Below are positions 6,801-9,904 of a DNA stretch of 9,904 bases, piece by piece. Source of the DNA: RUG626 sp964411785 (GTDB taxonomy: Bacteria > Bacillota > Clostridia > Oscillospirales > Oscillospiraceae); assembly GCA_964411785.1 (NCBI GenBank), contig CAYPMJ010000074.1:1-9904 (forward strand), read 5' to 3'. A program made the position numbers and the translations under genes. The notes beneath the pieces are model-generated. The model made no database searches, was not told where the DNA came from, and was given only the letters and a program-made list of their open reading frames with translations. Positions within the stretch are counted from its first letter, which is position 1. Each line of letters starts with the position of its first letter.

Positions 6801-9660
6801 CAGCGTCCAGCGCGTCCTGATCGCGGTTTATTATGCTGTTAAGCATCGAGGCCAGGTCCCCGTCCCTGGCAAAGATTATCTCCCTGGTCCTGGCAAGACG
6901 TTCAAACTTCACGCCCTCCCTGGGCGGCGTCAGCACGAACTTCGTATACAGCTCCTGGGCATGCTGCTGCAGCGCGTCAAGCGACTCCTCCAGCGCACGT
7001 ACATCGCGGCTCCGATATTTCGCGTATATATCTATTGGGGAGTCGGATTGGCTTCTGAATTCCTCCAGTGTGTCATACGCGTCCCGGAGAGCGGGCATTT
7101 TCCAGGTCAGCCCGATGCTGCTTCTGAGACCCTGCGCACTGTAATCAAAGCCTCTGCCCGAAATAAATGACGACCGCAGGAACGCAGCCGCAAGGCAGCA
7201 GTCTGTAAAATCGGAGTACTCCCCGTCAGTGTCGTTCAGTGCGCCGCTGAGCGACGCAACGGAGTAGTCCTGTGCGCTCATCGGGTCGTTGGCCGCCAGT
7301 GCGGCCATCCTGTACACAGGTGCAATCTCCGGGTTCAGGTCGGAACCGGCCTTCAGATAGGCAAGCATTGCCGGAATGCTTCCCTCACCCCGGATCTCAA
7401 AAGCGTACCTGACCACCTGTTCCTTAGTAGTGTGAAGGGCGTCCCAGCCATCCTCATCAACATACTCCTCAACGTCCCAGATATCGCCTGTCGCCTCACT
7501 GGTATCGTCCGCGTTTTCCTCCTCACCACTGTCTTCATACTTTTCACCCTCAGGGCTCCCCGCAGCAGTCTCACCAGGCTGCGTCTCCCCGGCATCATCC
7601 TGTGCGTCGGTACTCCCCCCGGCTGCAGACCTCCTGTGCGCATCGTCCAGCATAACTCGAAGCTCATGGAGTTTATTGTCATACGGAAGTACACTGCGTA
7701 ACTCCTGAAAATCCCGCTCCGCTTCCTCCAGCATATTCTGTGCGCACTCCGCACGCAGCCGCCACCTGAGAACTCTCGGATAGTACTTGAGGCAATTTGC
7801 GTCCACGGACAGTCCGGCGCTTTCATAGAGCTTTAACCACTCGTCCGATTTAAGCCTGGCATCCTCCATGAGCTCCGGGTCCGGCTTTTCGCTGTTCGCC
7901 TCAAAGCAGATGCGGATATACTGCGCAAGAAACGTGGCGCGAAGCTTCGCCGGAAGCTCGCTGTCGGAAAGAGCATCCGCGGTATACTGAAGGGCCGCCG
8001 GAAAATCATGCAGGAAGCTGAAGATCTGCGCCAGAAATGCCCTGGCCTTCGCATCCCCCGGAAAGTCATCCTTATTCTCTTCATAAAGTCTTTTTGCCTC
8101 ATCCAGCACCGATTCGTCTTTTTCAGCGCGGTAGCACTCCGCCGAATACTGGACAAAATCTCCCATTGCCCTCGCCCTGTCGGCTGTGTCAAAAGCGCCC
8201 TTGCAGAGACTCATGGCCTCTCTGAAGTTCCTTTTGACCGCCTCGTTCCGTGCACGCGTGAGCGGCGGCTCCGTACTTCTTATATTCCTCGCCGCCTCCC
8301 CATCCAGATCAAAGGAGACCCAATAGATCCTTCCGTTCATATCCGCACTGAGGCACGACTCCACATCTTGTCGAAGGCTTTTATCCGCTATATCCGCATA
8401 CCTGAAGGTGCATTTCTTATCACCGTCAAACTGTATCGTCCCTGTATTATCCGCCCACTGAAGGCGGGAGATGACGCCTGACAGCTGCACTGTGTCCGCC
8501 GGCGCCGCCGTCCTCCCCCCGGCAATTGCACTATCTCCGTGCCTTCCATCTCTCCAGCTCTGTCTGAGCGTGGAGTACGCCTCCTGTCCCTGGTACAGCG
8601 ACTCCAGAACCTGGATGGACGAGTCCAGCTCCTGCCCCGCTTTCAACCTGGCGCCCTTTTTCCCCAACATCGCGCCTATAAGCTGGCGCAGACAAATCTC
8701 AAAGGATCCCGGCATATCCTCCGCAAGAGCCCGTATGACAGAGGCGTCGTCACTTTCTACGGCGCTCTCCGTTATGATTGTCTCTAGCTCCCGTTGTCTC
8801 TCCGTGCCCTCCTCGATGAGTGACAGTGCGGCGTAAACCTCCGCGTCTATATACTGTTTGTTAAAAAAGCAGCAGTACGCCGCCTCCCAGAAGCACTCCC
8901 CAATCAAAAAGGCGTTCTGGTCAAGCACTCCGGCTCGCATGAGGAGATATCCGCAGAATTTCGCACTGTCCTTCGCCCAGCTGTAACCGGCTCTGTCACT
9001 GCTCTCCAGAATATTTCGGGCGTTTTTCGCAGCCTGAAGCGTTTTTGCTCTATCGCTTGTCTTTGCACCGTATTTAAAGCTGTCATAAGGCGCGGCGAGT
9101 CTTTTCCTGTCAGCCGCCGGTATTGAGTCAAAAAGGGATTTCAACATTAAATCGGTCACAGTAATTTTTTCAATAACCTGTTCCTCCTGCACCGGCTCAC
9201 CGACGGTTCGCTTCGCAGCAGCACTCCCCGGCATGGAAGCTGCCTTCGGCTTTTCAGAACAGACCAGAAGTCCGGTAAAAACTGAATAATTTAATACAAT
9301 CTCCTGCTTTTTCCCCGTTTTTATTGCAATGCTGTCTGTACAGTCGTTCTCAACAACGCATCCTTTGCAGCATGGCTCTGACGGAGCATCTCCACCGTAC
9401 GAAAAACAAATCTCTGTTCCGGCGCTAAGCTCGGAAAGCGTTTCCGATATAGTCTTTACAATATGCAGTCCGCGAATAATTGAGAAGTCCAGTAGCAGTT
9501 CCCTGCCATTTTCTACCTTAAGCTCCAGACTGGCGGAGTAATCACTGTCCGTTATTGTTCCGCAGACAGTTTCATAATGTGAGCCCCCGTCGCCATAGCT
9601 CAGCTCAACCACTGTACCGACCGGGAGTCTGGACAGTCTTTTCACCATCAATTCACTCAT
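3856..9660 (-). CDS. Giant STAND-like P-loop NTPase with beta-barrel, OB-like and TPR-like regions
   Basis: This 1934-residue protein is intact and single-frame. Parts in order: two related small beta-barrel-like repeats (9-68 and 75-134, each with a GT...SYG start and a G-L end); helices (about 155-380); a cold-shock/OB-like segment (about 392-465); TPR-like helical pairs (about 480-660); a strongly acidic low-complexity linker (about 680-740); a long helical region, Gln-rich near 1260-1340; a compact alpha/beta segment (about 1400-1550); then the NTPase. Walker A is GGRQLGKS with Lys1591, Walker B is LLMLDEAD with Asp1672 and Glu1673, followed by a VLAG strand and a FPGLIQLYC motif (near 1775-1785) like those of STAND and Orc/Cdc6-type ATPases. 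A winged-helix-like tail closes it (about 1810-1934). STAND proteins are ligand-triggered switches, many in immunity; that role here is inferred. AAGGAA lies 6 nt before the ATG. No signal peptide or membrane segment is seen. It heads a gene set with its coupled partner. Confidence 0.96.
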   Translation of the reverse strand: MSELMVKRLSRLPVGTVVELSYGDGGSHYETVCGTITDSDYSASLELKVENGRELLLDFSIIRGLHIVKTISETLSELSAGTEICFSYGGDAPSEPCCKGCVVENDCTDSIAIKTGKKQEIVLNYSVFTGLLVCSEKPKAASMPGSAAAKRTVGEPVQEEQVIEKITVTDLMLKSLFDSIPAADRKRLAAPYDSFKYGAKTSDRAKTLQAAKNARNILESSDRAGYSWAKDSAKFCGYLLMRAGVLDQNAFLIGECFWEAAYCCFFNKQYIDAEVYAALSLIEEGTERQRELETIITESAVESDDASVIRALAEDMPGSFEICLRQLIGAMLGKKGARLKAGQELDSSIQVLESLYQGQEAYSTLRQSWRDGRHGDSAIAGGRTAAPADTVQLSGVISRLQWADNTGTIQFDGDKKCTFRYADIADKSLRQDVESCLSADMNGRIYWVSFDLDGEAARNIRSTEPPLTRARNEAVKRNFREAMSLCKGAFDTADRARAMGDFVQYSAECYRAEKDESVLDEAKRLYEENKDDFPGDAKARAFLAQIFSFLHDFPAALQYTADALSDSELPAKLRATFLAQYIRICFEANSEKPDPELMEDARLKSDEWLKLYESAGLSVDANCLKYYPRVLRWRLRAECAQNMLEEAERDFQELRSVLPYDNKLHELRVMLDDAHRRSAAGGSTDAQDDAGETQPGETAAGSPEGEKYEDSGEEENADDTSEATGDIWDVEEYVDEDGWDALHTTKEQVVRYAFEIRGEGSIPAMLAYLKAGSDLNPEIAPVYRMAALAANDPMSAQDYSVASLSGALNDTDGEYSDFTDCCLAAAFLRSSFISGRGFDYSAQGLRSSIGLTWKMPALRDAYDTLEEFRSQSDSPIDIYAKYRSRDVRALEESLDALQQHAQELYTKFVLTPPREGVKFERLARTREIIFARDGDLASMLNSIINRDQDALDAVRDEFVADCLNGVPSFTKANISARRVDAIVADGWERAGKLMPIKKVTAVLQGERRNNLRSNVTEVLSTIAQWYQLSEQNAGLAWRTEAGESAYSRLGQQLADNLEEVSGECDELMEYGEDAQMYAGLSLLKQTARELAQRLGGEWTFGQEKYFYADFLNSDQIMLDENFLPEMNSTFCALPEFNVLARIRRHIEGPKLGFQEHLNEIYGTDRTRNNYGTAERIMQYLRDTGEENSVSIPANAEQYELQTRQQVDIRLRSFRESYALAMNYGQIMQSDAFCYSLENTVRYWYAACVTSKNYGFFTTIVQEAYNQIHISARQYECQLNQQLDALIAGNRQQFDAHPEYVEAIRDQIGQQNFIVAEDWMRQVRMGDFQIELQQPEALGYLTQFWSSYVQIYDRVADSSRTLSALLGHRDARNKDSKRAQQLIGCWLSNGNPSNATRITQLLNLLGWQNLTTRSYDYPQEPRTEIYHIAVKDASAGFLNPIHPIAAFGSRLAQDGAFVVCLYGAYDCDRLYEKIRTLDSLDGNKIILLDYALGSTDRRMLAWKLKRRESGLRNVYLVIDRVLICYLADFYNENLINRILMAVAVPFSYCQPYVPDSTQTMPPEIFIGRKDELIRIEQPDGVNLIYGGRQLGKSALFKKARADIDYNQQRRAILVEIKDRDCASAAMEVSRKLIDLKLTPDAEVTDDWEILCRNILRRLSSDEDPIRYFLLMLDEADAFIEDCALCNYRPLVALKDVQQTIPGRFKFVLAGLHNIIRFNREVALGHNAVITHFPSLKVTPFRPAEAQELLIEPMSYLGFSIASKVTASQILATANYFPGLIQLYCQKLIESVRSADYAGYDIRKTPPYVVTDNHLRRVMADKEFAHQIHEKFEITLLLDDCYYPLALIIGWMHYVQPAQGGYTARDVLHQAKDLSIKAIATLSVDKINALLEELEDLNILRGVGQDTYMLASKNFRDLLGSQDEIFDKLAEQERGE
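3868..3872 (-). promoter_or_regulatory. Shine-Dalgarno site within the end of the giant gene
   Basis: AGGAG lies 8 nt upstream of the ATG at 3859, inside the last codons of the giant gene. With the ATGA stop/start overlap (3859-3856) it indicates re-initiation or coupled translation of the 352-residue protein. Confidence 0.8.
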
Positions 9661-9666
9661 GATCGT

Positions 9667-9672
9667 TTCCTT
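9667..9672 (-). promoter_or_regulatory. Shine-Dalgarno site of the giant NTPase gene
   Basis: AAGGAA ends 6 nt upstream of the ATG at 9660 and supports this start. The next in-frame ATG (codon 5) has no comparable site. Confidence 0.8.
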
Positions 9673-9732
9673 CCATGATTTATTTTCCCTCTCCCCTGCA
9701 TTTCGGTGTTACAATTGAAAAGAGGCCATGAT

Positions 9733-9744
9733 GTATTATAATAC
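9733..9744. repeat. 12-bp perfect palindrome covering the -10 box
   Basis: GTATTATAATAC is its own reverse complement and contains the whole TATAAT -10 of the giant gene. It could be a repressor half-site pair that blocks the promoter, or a by-product of an AT-rich -10. The AT-only core makes chance plausible. Confidence 0.35.
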
Positions 9745-9763
9745 TATTTTCCCTCAAAGTAAA
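9735..9763 (-). promoter_or_regulatory. Sigma-A promoter of the giant NTPase operon
   Basis: The minus strand carries TTTACT (9763-9758, 4 of 6 to TTGACA), a 17-bp spacer and a perfect TATAAT (9740-9735). RNA would begin near 9728, leaving a leader of about 68 nt. It is the only good promoter seen upstream of the giant gene in the window, and likely drives at least the first two genes. Confidence 0.75.
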
Positions 9764-9794
9764 GACGCATAAACCCCGAAACAGTTAAAGACGG

Positions 9795-9903
9795 CGGCTG
9801 AAAGCGGGATGAGCCGATGCCGCTTTATAATGCGGCAAAAGTCCTCCCGGAAAATGCATCGGAGCAGACAGATTCAATATTGGCATAACCCATAAGATGC
9901 CAA
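9795..9903. other. Cluster of overlapping inverted repeats at the right edge
   Basis: Several short perfect inverted repeats crowd this gene-free end: CGGCT/AGCCG (9795-9799 with 9812-9816), TGCCGC/GCGGCA (9818-9823 with 9832-9837, 8-nt loop), CCGATGC/GCATCGG (9814-9820 with 9856-9862) and TTGGCAT/ATGCCAA (9880-9886 with 9897-9903, 10-nt loop). The first three share bases, so they cannot all form at once. No T-run makes any of them a clear terminator. I recognise no known riboswitch or RNA family. Confidence 0.35.
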
Positions 9904-9904
9904 A

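Noticed and set aside
7353..7826. Minus-strand alternative frame of 157 codons within the giant gene
   Set aside because: It is another frame of the same strand inside a continuous longer gene; its Arg/Met/Ser-rich product looks like a frame shadow, not evidence of a frameshift.
8008..8481. Plus-strand open frame of 157 codons
   Set aside because: Antisense to the OB-like and TPR-like part of the giant gene, with no family resemblance.
9818..9837. TGCCGC/GCGGCA hairpin as an intrinsic terminator
   Set aside because: The stem is perfect, but on the plus strand it is followed by A residues and on the minus strand by a GC-rich stretch, with no T-run on either side.
9817..9888. Plus-strand 23-codon frame (starts MPLYNAAKVLPE)
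   Set aside because: The start faintly recalls small DNA-binding proteins of Firmicutes, but there is no Shine-Dalgarno site, the frame stops after 23 codons, and nothing else supports a gene or remnant.
1..9904. CRISPR array, tRNA, rRNA or insertion sequence
   Set aside because: No regularly spaced long repeats, no tRNA-like or rRNA sequence, and no transposase-like frame were seen.

Overview
The window is a compact, co-oriented stretch of a bacterial chromosome with four protein-coding genes, all on the minus strand. Read in the direction of transcription (right to left) they are: a giant 1934-residue P-loop NTPase gene (9660-3856), a 352-residue gene of unknown function that overlaps it by 4 bases (3859-2801), a DEDDh-type 3'-5' exonuclease gene (2736-1810), and guaA, GMP synthase (1639-92). 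The base composition looks somewhat GC-rich. AGGAG-type Shine-Dalgarno sites, a GTG start and near-consensus sigma-A promoters suggest a Firmicute. I would guess a clostridial, Lachnospiraceae-like genome, but that is inference from style and from GuaA, not a species call.

Right edge (9661-9904): no supported gene. It holds the likely promoter of the giant gene (TATAAT with a TTTACT -35 at 17 bp, the -10 lying inside a 12-bp perfect palindrome), a leader of about 70 nt, and beyond that a stretch rich in short inverted repeats.

Main block (1810-9660): the giant protein has two N-terminal small beta-barrel repeats, a helical segment, a cold-shock/OB-like segment, TPR-like helices, an acidic linker, a very long helical region, and a C-terminal STAND/Orc-Cdc6-like NTPase with a winged-helix tail. 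Its stop codon overlaps the start of the 352-residue gene (ATGA), so the two are probably translationally coupled and may act together. The exonuclease follows 64 bp later, in the same direction, with a possible weak promoter of its own. A large regulated NTPase with sensor-like repeats, a small obligate-looking partner and a nuclease is the arrangement seen in many prokaryotic conflict (anti-phage) systems. I propose this block as a candidate system of that kind. The function is inferred from architecture and gene order only.

Left block (1-1809): guaA has its own strong promoter (TTGACA-17-TAAAAT) downstream of the exonuclease, so it is housekeeping and likely uncoupled from the block above. 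The promoter and Shine-Dalgarno positions show that translation begins at the GTG at 1639, not at earlier in-frame starts. The 91 bases past the guaA stop hold a 10-bp direct repeat and no clear terminator. No gene-free stretch exceeds 300 bases; the longest is the right edge (244 bases).
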